This document shows, in pieces, positions 53,857 through 62,341 of a DNA stretch of 64,000 nt (positions are counted from its first letter, which is position 1; each line of letters opens with the position of its first letter). This DNA is from an uncultured Selenomonadales bacterium (GTDB lineage: Bacteria; Bacillota; Negativicutes; Acidaminococcales; Acidaminococcaceae), in contig OMWZ01000004.1 in NCBI GenBank assembly GCA_900314855.1, positions 54,030 through 118,029 on the forward strand, read 5' to 3'. The position numbers and the translations under genes were made by a program. The notes beneath the pieces are model-generated. The model ran no database searches. It saw only the letters and a program-made list of their open reading frames with translations, and was not told the origin of the DNA.

Positions 53857-54615
53857 ATGCTGACCAAACGCATCATTCCCTGTCTCGACGTCCGGGCAGG
53901 CCGGGTCGTGAAGGGGACGAATTTTATTGGCCTGCGCGACGCCGGCGACCCCGTAGAACTGGCTTCGCTCTATGACCGTGAAGGCGCCGACGAGCTCGTT
54001 TTCCTGGATATCACGGCCAGCGTGGAAAAACGCAAATCCATGCTGGATGTCATCGACCGCACGGCGAGCCGCGTCTTTATGCCCCTCACGGTAGGCGGCG
54101 GCATTTCCTCCGTCGAGGATATGCGCGACTGTCTCCATGCCGGGGCCGACAAGACGTCGCTCAACACGGCAGCCGTCCAGGATCCGACGCTCCTTTCGCA
54201 GGGGGCGGAACTTTTCGGCAGCCAGTGCGTTGTCCTCGCCCTGGACGCCAAGCGCTGCGGCGCGGACAAATGGGAAGTCTACGTTCACGGCGGCCGTACG
54301 CCCACAGGCCTGGACGCCGTCGCCTGGGCGAAAAAGGCCGTGTCCCTCGGCGCCGGCGAAATCCTGCTGACGAGCATGGACGCCGATGGGACGAAAAATG
54401 GCTACGACATCGCCCTGACGCGGGCCGTGGCCGAAGCGGTCCCGGTGCCGGTCATCGCCTCGGGCGGCGCCGGCACGCTGGAACATTTTTACGAGGTATT
54501 GACACAGGGGAAGGCCGACGCGGTGCTGGCCGCCTCCGTGTTCCATTACAAGGAGTTCACGATCCGCCAGGTCAAAGAGTACCTGCGCGGCCGTGGCGTG
54601 GAAGTGAGGTTATAG
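53857..54615 (+). CDS. hisF: Imidazole glycerol phosphate synthase, cyclase subunit
   Basis: The TIM barrel partner (252 aa) of HisH. Starts [19 protein letters not shown] (catalytic Asp), [22 protein letters not shown](S), and [13 protein letters not shown] with the second catalytic Asp. GGAGG ribosome-binding site near 53844-53850. It lies one base before hisIE. Confidence 0.97.
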   Translation: MLTKRIIPCLDVRAGRVVKGTNFIGLRDAGDPVELASLYDREGADELVFLDITASVEKRKSMLDVIDRTASRVFMPLTVGGGISSVEDMRDCLHAGADKTSLNTAAVQDPTLLSQGAELFGSQCVVLALDAKRCGADKWEVYVHGGRTPTGLDAVAWAKKAVSLGAGEILLTSMDADGTKNGYDIALTRAVAEAVPVPVIASGGAGTLEHFYEVLTQGKADAVLAASVFHYKEFTIRQVKEYLRGRGVEVRL

Positions 54616-54616
54616 C

Positions 54617-55285
54617 ATGAAATTAAATGTTTCCAACCTGAAATTCGATGCTCATGGCCTGATCCCGGCCATCGTGCAGGATGTGTACAGCGACGAGGTC
54701 CTCATGCTCGCCTACATGAACGGCGAGTCCCTGGCCAAGACCGTCGAAACGGGCTACACCTGGTTCTGGTCCCGGAGCCGCCAGGAGTTGTGGAACAAGG
54801 GCGCCACGAGCGGCCATGTCCAAAAAGTGGCTTCCATCACCTACGACTGCGACGGCGACGCCCTCCTGGTCAAGGTCGAACAGACCGGCGCCGCCTGCCA
54901 CACGGGGCACCGTTCCTGCTTCTATCAGCCCCTGTGGAACGAAGGGGAAGGCAAGAACCTGCCCGTTCCCGAAACGGAAGGCCTCTACGGCGTCCTGAAC
55001 GAACTGTACCGCGTCATCCTCTATAAACGGGCCCATGGCGGGGACAAGTCCTACACGAAATATCTGTTTAACAGCGGCCAGGACAAGATCCTCAAAAAGG
55101 TCGGCGAGGAATCGGCCGAAACGATTATCGCGTCCAAGAATAACAGCAAGCGCGAAGTCATCTACGAAATGAGCGACCTGTGGTACCACTGCATGGTCCT
55201 TTTGGCCTGGCACGGCATTACGCCGGCCGAGCTGCTGTCCGAACTGAGCGGGCGGCGCGGCAAGGAAAACAACAGCAAGTATTGA
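54617..55285 (+). CDS. hisIE: Bifunctional phosphoribosyl-AMP cyclohydrolase / phosphoribosyl-ATP pyrophosphatase
   Basis: The fused HisI-HisE (222 aa). The HisI part (1-115) has [21 protein letters not shown](NKG)ATSGH and the Zn-binding [20 protein letters not shown]. The HisE part (about 120-222) has DKSYTKYLF and [15 protein letters not shown], the NTP-PPase metal site. It completes the operon, which now contains all histidine steps except the histidinol-phosphate phosphatase. Confidence 0.96.
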   Translation: MKLNVSNLKFDAHGLIPAIVQDVYSDEVLMLAYMNGESLAKTVETGYTWFWSRSRQELWNKGATSGHVQKVASITYDCDGDALLVKVEQTGAACHTGHRSCFYQPLWNEGEGKNLPVPETEGLYGVLNELYRVILYKRAHGGDKSYTKYLFNSGQDKILKKVGEESAETIIASKNNSKREVIYEMSDLWYHCMVLLAWHGITPAELLSELSGRRGKENNSKY

Positions 55286-55298
55286 GCAGGAGCGAACC

Positions 55299-56945
55299 AT
55301 GACGAAAGAAAACCCTGTCTGGATCATCGGGCACCGCAATCCCGATACGGATTCCGTGTGCTCGGCCATCGCCTACGCCTATTTGAAACGGCAGGCCGGC
55401 CTGGACGCCCGGCCGGCCCGGGCGGGCAAATTGAACCCGGAGACACGCTTCGTCCTCGAACGGTTCGGCGTGGAGGAGCCGCGTCTCATCAACTATTTCT
55501 ATCCGACCCTGGAAGACATCGATTTGTACGAGGGCCCGACGGTCACGCCGGACGAGACCCTGCGCGAAGTGGGCCGTCTTTTTGTGGAGAATCGGCGCCT
55601 CAAGTCCGTCCCGGTCCTGGATGGGCAGGGCGGCGTGGCCGGCATCATCACCGTCGGCGACCTGGCCAAGCGGTATTACCAGGACGACTCCATCAAGGAG
55701 CTGGAAAACGGCGAAACAGGCTTCGACAACATTATCCGTACCCTTGAGGGTACCCTGGTCACGGGAGATGCCACGGGCCGCTTCAACGGCAAGATCAAAA
55801 TCGGGGCGTCCGAAGGGGAGACCCTGGCGGCCGATGTGGCCCCGGGGGACCTGGTGATTCTCGGAGACCGGGAAGACGTGCAGCTCCGGCTCCTGTCCCT
55901 GGGCCGGATTTGTCTTGTCCTGACGCGCAATACGCCCGTGTCCGCTGCCGTGCGCCGCGCTGCCGAGGCAAACGGAAGCCTGATTATTACGACGCCGTAC
56001 AATACGTACACGACGGCGCGCATGATCAACCAGAGTATTTCCGTCCGGTTCCTCATGACGACGGACGTGGTCACCTTCAACACGACGGATCTGCTGCAGG
56101 ATGTCAAGGATAAGATTGTCCGCGCCAAGTACGTGAGCTATCCCGTCCTGTACAAAGGGCAGTACCGCGGCGTCATCGACCGCGGCATGATGCTGGAACC
56201 GCAGCGGCAGCGCGTCATCCTCGTGGACCATAACGAACGGTCCCAGGCCGTCGAAGGCGTCGAAGAGACGCAGATCCTGGAAATCTTGGACCATCACCGG
56301 CTCGGCGGGCTGACAACAGGCGCGCCCATCTACATCCGCCAGGAACCGGTGGGCTCCTGCGCCACCATCGTGGCCAATCAGTTTACGGCCCTCCACGTGC
56401 CGATTCCGAAGCCTCTCGCGGCCATCCTCTTTTGCGCCGTCGTGTCGGATACGCTCTATTTCCGTTCGCCGACGACGACGCCGGTGGACCGCGCCACGGC
56501 AGACCGCCTGGCCGCCGCGGCGGGTATCGGCGACCCCGAAGCCCTGGCGATGGAGGTACTCCGCGCGGGCAGTGTCCTGAACCGCCTTTCCCCGGCGGCC
56601 CTGATCCGCAACGACGTCAAGGAATTCGACTTCGGCGGTTTGCGCGTCACGGTCAGCCAGATCAACATCATGGACCGCGGGCAGGCCAGGGCCCGGCTGC
56701 CCCAGCTGCAGCAGGCCCTGGATGAGTTCCGCGCCAAAGAGGGGTATGGGCTGTGCCTCTTTATGCTCACGGACGTCCTCGGCGAAAGCACGGACCTGCT
56801 GGAATCGGGCAGCAAAGATTCGCTGCTGGACCGCGTCTTCGGCGAGCGCCAGCCCGGGGACTATTATTTCCTGCCCGGCGTCCTGAGCCGCAAAAAGCAA
56901 ATCATTCCGCCCCTGACGGAAGCCATCAAACAGGAAAACAACTGA
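55299..56945 (+). CDS. ppaC: Manganese-dependent family II inorganic pyrophosphatase with CBS and DRTGG domains
   Basis: Regulated PPase of 548 aa. The DHH domain starts IIGHRNPDTDSVCSAIAYAYL and continues at residues 300-450 with VDHNERSQA and LDHHRLGG (residues 331-333 Asp-His-His). Two CBS modules (about 75-130 and 250-310) flank a DRTGG domain (about 145-245), the nucleotide-controlled arrangement known from anaerobes, where AMP/ADP inhibit and ATP or diadenosine polyphosphates activate. Its place right after hisIE (13-bp gap) is sensible: HisG and HisE both release PPi, and removal pulls the pathway forward. The unit ends at a strong terminator (57016-57044). Confidence 0.94.
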   Translation: MTKENPVWIIGHRNPDTDSVCSAIAYAYLKRQAGLDARPARAGKLNPETRFVLERFGVEEPRLINYFYPTLEDIDLYEGPTVTPDETLREVGRLFVENRRLKSVPVLDGQGGVAGIITVGDLAKRYYQDDSIKELENGETGFDNIIRTLEGTLVTGDATGRFNGKIKIGASEGETLAADVAPGDLVILGDREDVQLRLLSLGRICLVLTRNTPVSAAVRRAAEANGSLIITTPYNTYTTARMINQSISVRFLMTTDVVTFNTTDLLQDVKDKIVRAKYVSYPVLYKGQYRGVIDRGMMLEPQRQRVILVDHNERSQAVEGVEETQILEILDHHRLGGLTTGAPIYIRQEPVGSCATIVANQFTALHVPIPKPLAAILFCAVVSDTLYFRSPTTTPVDRATADRLAAAAGIGDPEALAMEVLRAGSVLNRLSPAALIRNDVKEFDFGGLRVTVSQINIMDRGQARARLPQLQQALDEFRAKEGYGLCLFMLTDVLGESTDLLESGSKDSLLDRVFGERQPGDYYFLPGVLSRKKQIIPPLTEAIKQENN

Positions 56946-57015
56946 ATCGATTCCGGCGGGATGTCCCGGTCCGCCCTGCGGCAATGTCCGCCGGGGACGC
57001 GCCGTCCCGCCGCCG

Positions 57016-57044
57016 GCCTGCCCTTGCGGGGGCAGGCTTTTTTT
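57016..57044 (+). terminator. Terminator of the his-ppaC operon
   Basis: GCCTGCCC pairs with GGGCAGGC around a six-base loop, followed by seven T. It lies just before the csoR promoter. Confidence 0.9.
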
Positions 57045-57046
57045 GC

Positions 57047-57107
57047 TTGACACAGGTACCCCATGGGGGTATAATGCAACCGAAAGGACAAGTACCCCAT
57101 GGGGGTA
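57047..57107 (+). promoter_or_regulatory. csoR-copA promoter with two CsoR-type operators
   Basis: TTGACA (57047-57052), 17-bp spacer, TATAAT (57070-57075). Operator 1, TACCCCATGGGGGTA (57057-57071), sits between the promoter boxes; operator 2, identical, lies at 57093-57107 downstream of the expected start. They match the G-tract/C-tract palindrome of CsoR sites, spaced 36 bp centre to centre. Confidence 0.85.
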
Positions 57108-57136
57108 TAGGAAAGGAATCAAAGGAGGGAACCGCC

Positions 57137-57517
57137 ATGGCGGACAAAGCAAAAGAAACGGCCGCGGCAGCGGCGGAGCCGGCGTGCTCCATGCATCACA
57201 GCGGCGGCAGTAAAGGCACGTGCCAGCACTGCCTGAAACATAAACACCGCGACAAGGACGGCGCCGCGTACAAACGCATGATGACCCGCCTGAAACGCAT
57301 CGAGGGACAGGTACGGGGCATTGAAAAGATGGTCGAGGATGACCGCTACTGCATCGACATCCTGACCCAGGTCACGGCCATCCAAAGCGCCCTGACGGCC
57401 TTCAACAAGGAACTGCTGGCCGACCATATCCATACGTGCGTCGTCGACGACGTGCGGGCCGGCAAGGAGGAGGCCCTGGACGAACTGGTCACGACCTTGC
57501 AGAAGTTGGTCAAGTAA
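57137..57517 (+). CDS. csoR: Copper-sensing transcriptional repressor CsoR
   Basis: Helical copper sensor of 126 aa that binds DNA when copper-free and leaves it on Cu(I) binding. The three Cu(I) ligands are Cys72, His97 and Cys101, in the spacing of M. tuberculosis CsoR. The first 40 residues are an unusual extension rich in Cys and His ([21 protein letters not shown]). The long frame upstream of 57137 is a shadow; the ATG has AAAGGAGGG upstream. The gene is co-transcribed with copA, and the operators upstream make it self-regulating. Confidence 0.93.
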   Translation: MADKAKETAAAAAEPACSMHHSGGSKGTCQHCLKHKHRDKDGAAYKRMMTRLKRIEGQVRGIEKMVEDDRYCIDILTQVTAIQSALTAFNKELLADHIHTCVVDDVRAGKEEALDELVTTLQKLVK

Positions 57518-57558
57518 CAAGGACAGCCGGCGCAGGCCGGAGGAGTGGTGGGAGATTT

Positions 57559-60264
57559 ATGAAGAAAGAAAAATACATCGTCACAGGCATGTCCTGCAGC
57601 GCCTGCTCGAGCCGCGTCGAAAAAGCCGTCCGCCACTTGGACGGCATGGACAAGGCCAGCGTCAACCTGTTGACGAATTCCATGCAGGTGGAATACGACG
57701 AAACGAAGCTGGACGAAGGCCAAATCGTCCAGGCTGTTGTCAACGCTGGGTACGGGGCGAGCCTCCTTGAAGGTTTCGGCGCCAACGCCCGTGCGGCGGG
57801 AACGCCGGCAGGCTCCCCGGCGGGGGGACCGGGTGTCAGCCCTGCCGTCCAGGCCGCCCGGGACGCGATCCGTGAAATGCGCGCCCGCCTGCTGGGGTCC
57901 CTGGTCTTTTTGGTCCCGACCCTGATTCTGTCCATGACGCCCATGTTCGCCCATATGGCGGGCGTGGCCGTCCCGGATTTTTTGCAGCGCTATTTCTACG
58001 GCCCCGAAAACGCGGTCCTGCTGGCCTTTACGGAACTGCTCCTCGTATTTCCCATCTTGCTGATTAACAGGCACTTCTTTACGAGCGGCTTCCGGAGCCT
58101 GTGGATGCGGGCCCCCAACATGGACACCCTCGTCGCCGTCGGCAGCGGCGCCGCCCTGGTCTACGGCATTTTCGCCATCTACCGCATCGGCTGGGGCTAC
58201 GGCCACGGCGACCTGGCCCTGGTGGATATGTACCGGCACAACCTGTACTTTGAGTCGGCGGGCATGATTGTCACCCTCATTACCTTCGGCAAATGGCTGG
58301 AAGCGCGCTCCAAGGGCCGCACGTCGTCGGCCATCGAAAAGCTCATGGACCTGGCGCCGAAACAGGCCACGGTCCTCCGCGACGGCCGCGAAGTCAAGAT
58401 CCGGGCGGAAGAACTCGTCCCGGGCGACGAAGTGGTCGTCCGCCCCGGCGAGAGCATTCCCGCCGACGGCGTCATCACGAGCGGCACGACGAGCATCGAC
58501 GAAGCCGTCCTTACGGGCGAAAGCATCCCCGTGGAAAAACAGGCCGGCGACAAAGTCATCAGCGCCACCTTGAACAAGACGGGCTACATCCACTTTACAG
58601 CCCAGCGGGTGGGCGAGGACAGCACGATCAACCAGATTATCCGCCTTGTGGACGAAGCGTCATCGAGCAAGGCCCCCATCGCCCGTATGGCCGACAAGAT
58701 TTCGGGGATCTTTGTGCCTGTGGTCATGGCCGTGGCCCTGGTAATCACCATCTTCTGGCTCCTCAGGGGGTCCGGCTTTGAATTCGCTTTCTCGACGGGC
58801 ATCAGCATCCTTGTCATCAGCTGCCCCTGTGCCCTCGGCCTGGCCACGCCCGTCGCCATCATGGTCGGCACGGGGAAAGGGGCGGAAAACGGCATCCTGA
58901 TCAAGTCCGGCGAAGCCCTGGAAACGGCCCATCACATCGATACGGTCGTCCTGGACAAGACAGGCACCATTACGGAAGGCAAGCCCCGCGTGACCGACAT
59001 GGTCCTGGCCGGCGAAGGCGGCGAGGGCAGTCCGGCCTGGAAGTCCCTGTGGGAAGCCGCCGCCGGATTGGAGCAGGGCAGCAGCCATCCCCTGGCCGGC
59101 GCCGTCCTGTCCTACGCCAGGGAACACGGCGTCACTCCCCTGGCCATGAATCATTTCGAAACCCTTTTCGGCAAAGGGGTCCGCGCCACTGCCGGGGGAC
59201 ATACCTATTACGGCGGCAACGGGAAACTCATGGGCGAGGCCGGGGTCGACATTTCAGCCTGCGAAGACTGGCTCCAGCGCCTGGCCGACGACGGCAAGAC
59301 GCCGTTGCTCTTCGCCCGCGACCGGGAACTGCTGGGCCTCGTGGCCGCGGCGGATGTAGAGAAACCGACGAGCCGCAAAGCCATCGAAGCATTCGCCAGG
59401 ATGGGCATCCAGGTCATTATGCTCACGGGCGATAACCCGCGGACGGCCGAAGCCATCCGCCGCCGCATGGACATTCCCGAAGTCATCGCCGGCGTCCTGC
59501 CCGAAGGGAAGGAACAAGTCGTGTCGCGCCTGCAGGCCGAAGGCCATAAGGTGGCCATGGTCGGCGACGGCATCAACGACGCTCCCGCCCTGGCCCGGGC
59601 CGACGTAGGCATCGCCATCGGCGCCGGCACGGACGTGGCCATCGACAGCGCCGACGTGGTCCTCATGAAAAGCGACCTGCTCGACGCCGTCGACGCGGTA
59701 CGCCTCTCCAGGGCGGTCCTCCGCAAAATCAAGGAAGGCTTGTTCTGGGCCTTCTTCTACAACGTCATCTGCATTCCCGTGGCAGCCGGGGCCCTCATGC
59801 CTTGGGGAATCCACCTAAACCCCATGTTCGGCGCCCTGGCGATGAGCCTGAGCTCCGTCACGGTCGTCACCAACGCCCTGCGGCTGAAGGGTTTCCGCCC
59901 CAGCGGCCGGGACATCCTGGTGGGGGACGCCCCCGTGGCCGGCGTGCAGATCGAACACTTTGTCAACCCGCGGTCCGCGGCAGCAGGCGCTGCCCGTTCC
60001 GTTGAACCCGACGCCCCCGCGGCGCCTGCCAAGAACCATACAGCGAAAGGAGCAACTACCATGAAAAAAGTATTAAAAGTCGAGGGCATGATGTGCCCGA
60101 TGTGCCAGAAACACGTTACGGAAGCCCTGTCCAGGATGGACGGCGTGACGGGCGTGGAAGTCAGCCTGGAGAACAAGACGGCGACCGTACAGGAAAGCCG
60201 CGACATCCCTGTGGACGAATTCGCGAAGGTCATTGCCGACGCGGGCTACGAACTAGTCCGATAA
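57559..60264 (+). CDS. copA: Copper-exporting P1B-type ATPase with N- and C-terminal HMA domains
   Basis: Exports Cu(I) across the inner membrane, using ATP. At 901 aa it is longer than usual. N-terminal [18 protein letters not shown] (Cys13, Cys16). The transmembrane metal site is CPC (residues 422-424) in [12 protein letters not shown]; the phosphorylation site is Asp466 in [11 protein letters not shown]; the HP motif is GSSHPLAG and the ATP-binding loops follow ([20 protein letters not shown]). After the last membrane segments, a linker of Ala/Pro runs into a complete second HMA domain (residues 835-901, CPMC at 846-849). That segment has its own Shine-Dalgarno and ATG (see copZ entry). 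A TGTGGGAG ribosome-binding site precedes copA. Confidence 0.94.
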   Translation: MKKEKYIVTGMSCSACSSRVEKAVRHLDGMDKASVNLLTNSMQVEYDETKLDEGQIVQAVVNAGYGASLLEGFGANARAAGTPAGSPAGGPGVSPAVQAARDAIREMRARLLGSLVFLVPTLILSMTPMFAHMAGVAVPDFLQRYFYGPENAVLLAFTELLLVFPILLINRHFFTSGFRSLWMRAPNMDTLVAVGSGAALVYGIFAIYRIGWGYGHGDLALVDMYRHNLYFESAGMIVTLITFGKWLEARSKGRTSSAIEKLMDLAPKQATVLRDGREVKIRAEELVPGDEVVVRPGESIPADGVITSGTTSIDEAVLTGESIPVEKQAGDKVISATLNKTGYIHFTAQRVGEDSTINQIIRLVDEASSSKAPIARMADKISGIFVPVVMAVALVITIFWLLRGSGFEFAFSTGISILVISCPCALGLATPVAIMVGTGKGAENGILIKSGEALETAHHIDTVVLDKTGTITEGKPRVTDMVLAGEGGEGSPAWKSLWEAAAGLEQGSSHPLAGAVLSYAREHGVTPLAMNHFETLFGKGVRATAGGHTYYGGNGKLMGEAGVDISACEDWLQRLADDGKTPLLFARDRELLGLVAAADVEKPTSRKAIEAFARMGIQVIMLTGDNPRTAEAIRRRMDIPEVIAGVLPEGKEQVVSRLQAEGHKVAMVGDGINDAPALARADVGIAIGAGTDVAIDSADVVLMKSDLLDAVDAVRLSRAVLRKIKEGLFWAFFYNVICIPVAAGALMPWGIHLNPMFGALAMSLSSVTVVTNALRLKGFRPSGRDILVGDAPVAGVQIEHFVNPRSAAAGAARSVEPDAPAAPAKNHTAKGATTMKKVLKVEGMMCPMCQKHVTEALSRMDGVTGVEVSLENKTATVQESRDIPVDEFAKVIADAGYELVR
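60061..60264 (+). CDS. copZ: Internal CopZ-like copper chaperone start within copA
   Basis: A possible separate 67-aa HMA protein translated from the 3' end of copA in the same frame. The ATG at 60061 is preceded by AAAGGAG with 8-nt spacing, the best ribosome-binding site in the gene, and the peptide begins [15 protein letters not shown], a normal CopZ start. It may exist both as a C-terminal domain of CopA and as free CopZ. The sequence right upstream ([11 protein letters not shown]) reads as linker and is what a former copA stop/copZ leader would give after readthrough. Whether it is really made as a separate protein is not shown by sequence alone. Confidence 0.6.
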   Translation: MKKVLKVEGMMCPMCQKHVTEALSRMDGVTGVEVSLENKTATVQESRDIPVDEFAKVIADAGYELVR

Positions 60265-60326
60265 AAGAGGCGGGAACAGGTCCGGGGGAAAGTCCGCCGG
60301 GCCTGTTTGCTGTCTGCCGTCCTTTC

Positions 60327-60355
60327 TTGTCAATCCTTCCTAAAAAAGCTATAAT
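60327..60355 (+). promoter_or_regulatory. Predicted murI promoter
   Basis: TTGTCA (60327-60332), 17 bp, TATAAT (60350-60355), 52 bp before the murI ATG. Confidence 0.75.
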
Positions 60356-60406
60356 TCATCAGTAGGGAAGAAAGTCTCTGGAACGGTTGCAAAGGAGGAG
60401 ACGGAG

Positions 60407-61192
60407 ATGAAGATTGCCTTTTTTGATTCCGGCATCGGCGGCCTGACGGTCCTGCACCAGGCCATGAAGCTGCTGCCGGGCGAACAGTTCGTGTTTCTGG
60501 CCGATGAGGATCACGTGCCGTACGGCGTGAAACCGCGGGAAGAAGTGCTGGGTTATGTGCTGGATGTCGCGGATTTCCTGGTGAAGAAAAACGTCAAAGC
60601 CATCGTCATCGCCTGCAACACGGCGACGAGCGTGGGCCTTGAAGAACTGCGCCGCCGTCACAGCGTGCCGATCTTCGGCATGGAACCGGCTGTCGCCAAG
60701 GCCCTGGACCGGGATCCGGACCACCGGGTGCTCGTCATCGCCACGAACATTACGTGCAAAGGGAAGATGCTGCAGGACCAGATTGCCCGCGTCGACAAAA
60801 AAGGCCTCGTGGACACGCTGCCCATGCCGAAGCTGGTGGAATTCGCCGAAGCCATGAACTTCAATGGCCCCGAAGTGAAAGCCTACCTGGAAAAGCAGTT
60901 CGCGCCGTATGACTTGAGCCAATACAGCACCCTGGTGCTGGGCTGCACGCATTTCAACTACTTTAAGGATACCCTGCGCGAAGTCCTGCCCGCCAACGTG
61001 TGCATGACCGACGCCTGCGACATCGTGCTCGGCCACCTGATCCACACGCTGGACGAGAAGGGCCTGCGGGAGCAGCTTCCCAACGCGGAGCCGGAATACT
61101 ACTACACGGACCGCCTCGTCACGGATCCGAAGGAACTGGCCCGCCTGCAGGCCTACCTGGACCGCCTGGAACAGGTCGACAAAATAAAATAA
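60407..61192 (+). CDS. murI: Glutamate racemase
   Basis: Makes D-glutamate for peptidoglycan. At 261 aa it has the usual length. FFDSGIGGLTV holds the first Asp and Ser; the two catalytic cysteines are in VIACNTAT and LGCTHF. The VPYGVKPREEV region recognises substrate. A sequence difference from typical MurI is that the expected YPLL after GCTH is replaced (HFNYFKD), as seen in some Firmicutes and aspartate/glutamate racemases; a related Asp/Glu racemase is a lesser option. GGAGGAG precedes the ATG. Confidence 0.88.
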   Translation: MKIAFFDSGIGGLTVLHQAMKLLPGEQFVFLADEDHVPYGVKPREEVLGYVLDVADFLVKKNVKAIVIACNTATSVGLEELRRRHSVPIFGMEPAVAKALDRDPDHRVLVIATNITCKGKMLQDQIARVDKKGLVDTLPMPKLVEFAEAMNFNGPEVKAYLEKQFAPYDLSQYSTLVLGCTHFNYFKDTLREVLPANVCMTDACDIVLGHLIHTLDEKGLREQLPNAEPEYYYTDRLVTDPKELARLQAYLDRLEQVDKIK

Positions 61193-61201
61193 AAATTCCT
61201 G

Positions 61202-61230
61202 TTGACGGAATCGACTTTTTTCTGTACAAT
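61202..61230 (+). promoter_or_regulatory. tRNA-Ala promoter
   Basis: TTGACG (61202-61207), 17 bp, TACAAT (61225-61230), 35 bp before the tRNA. Confidence 0.75.
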
Positions 61231-61264
61231 AGACATGTCGTGAAGAGCGATACATAACTGAATC

Positions 61265-61340
<76 letters not shown>

Positions 61341-61350
61341 TCGATAACAC

Positions 61351-61387
61351 AATTCCCGTGTGGTTCCGCCACACGGGAATTTTTTTG
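61351..61387 (+). terminator. tRNA-Ala terminator
   Basis: AATTCCCGTGTGG pairs with CCACACGGGAATT, followed by TTTTTT. Confidence 0.88.
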
Positions 61388-61444
61388 TGCCGCTTTAAAA
61401 ATTTTTTCAGGACGGCACGGAATCTGTCTATCGGTCTTGTTACA

Positions 61445-61543
61445 ATGACCATGGTGTTGTTGGTGTTCACCACAGTAGTCATGGTAGTTTCCTTTCTGCC
61501 CTTGGCGCCGGCCTACAGCCGGCGCCCTTTTTGTTTTGAATGA
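61445..61543 (+). CDS. Possible 32-aa hydrophobic leader peptide
   Basis: A short frame MTMVLLVFTTVVMVVSFL... rich in Val, Leu, Met and Thr, with a strong intrinsic terminator inside its last codons. This is how branched-chain amino acid attenuators look, but there is no ilv or leu gene behind it. It lacks a good ribosome-binding site. A competing reading is a 59-aa frame on the other strand (61303-61482) which has AAAGGA 7 nt before its ATG but runs into the tRNA. Either or both may be spurious. Confidence 0.3.
   Translation: MTMVLLVFTTVVMVVSFLPLAPAYSRRPFCFE
61504..61531 (+). terminator. Terminator upstream of the restriction-like locus
   Basis: Perfect nine-base stem GGCGCCGGC / GCCGGCGCC with loop CTACA, then a T-rich run. 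It isolates the R-M genes from upstream transcription or acts as an attenuator. Confidence 0.85.
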
Positions 61544-61586
61544 TTGTGGGTTTCCCGTCGATTTTACTACTGGCAGGGAAAATTTT

Positions 61587-61594
61587 GGTATAAT
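61587..61594 (+). promoter_or_regulatory. Promoter (extended -10) of the restriction-like locus
   Basis: TGGTATAAT-type extended -10, TATAAT at 61589-61594; no clear -35. A GGAGGACGAGGGGA ribosome-binding site lies downstream. Confidence 0.55.
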
Positions 61595-61628
61595 AAAAGA
61601 CAGAATATACTGAAGGAGGACGAGGGGA

Positions 61629-62339
61629 TTGCCGTTAGAAGAAAAGAAAGCCATAGTAGTACTGCAGACGGATCAGGCCCAGGACGTTCCCCTGATCAAA
61701 TCCAAGGAACGGGTGCAGAAGCATGGAGAGGTCTTTACCCCGGACTGGATGGTGAAGAAGATGCTTTCCTATCCAGAAATCCAGGAAAAGCTCCAGGATA
61801 TGCACGCCACCTTTTTGGAACCCAGTGCCGGGGAGGGGGCTTTCCTGACAGAGATCCTCCGGCAGAAACTGGCCTATGTGAACCGGAACCCGGCTTCCCG
61901 GGGCGGGCATTGGCAATACAACACCCTGTGGGCTCTGATGAGCATTTACGGGATCGAATTCCTGGAAGACAACCTGAAAATCGCCCAGGCCAACATGCTC
62001 CAGGTGTTTGCAGACAATTACCGGGAAAAAACAGGACGGGAACTGGCGGAAGATTCGGATCTGTACCGCTCCGCCCGGACCATTATCCAGTGGAACATTG
62101 TCCAAGGCAATGCCCTGACCCATAAAAAGAACGACGGCAGCTGGATCATGCTGAACCAGTGGATTCAGGGTGGCCCCAAACACCGGCGCAGTGTTATTCG
62201 CCAGCCTTTCTCCTTCGATTCCCTGTTCCCGTCGGAAGAGGACACCATGGGGGACTTGTTTGGGGAACGGGAAATTATGGATGAGCCAAAAGAATTTCGG
62301 ATTCGGACGATTTTACGGATGTGGGAAGAAGAGGAATAA
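61629..62339 (+). CDS. DNA adenine methyltransferase, N-terminal part (motif I subunit)
   Basis: A 237-aa protein with the SAM-binding motif I of N6-adenine methyltransferases (FLEPSAGEGAFLTEIL, residues 62-78; EPSAGEG at 64-70), following a FTPDWMVKKML segment that is typical of the Eco57I/type I-like group. It starts with TTG at 61629, behind AAGGAGG. It ends before the catalytic NPPY motif, which lies at the start of the next gene. The two genes are in different frames and only 2 bp separate them, so this is either a natural two-part enzyme or an old frameshift. The GC content is close to that of the host. Confidence 0.8.
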   Translation: MPLEEKKAIVVLQTDQAQDVPLIKSKERVQKHGEVFTPDWMVKKMLSYPEIQEKLQDMHATFLEPSAGEGAFLTEILRQKLAYVNRNPASRGGHWQYNTLWALMSIYGIEFLEDNLKIAQANMLQVFADNYREKTGRELAEDSDLYRSARTIIQWNIVQGNALTHKKNDGSWIMLNQWIQGGPKHRRSVIRQPFSFDSLFPSEEDTMGDLFGEREIMDEPKEFRIRTILRMWEEEE

Positions 62340-62341
62340 AA

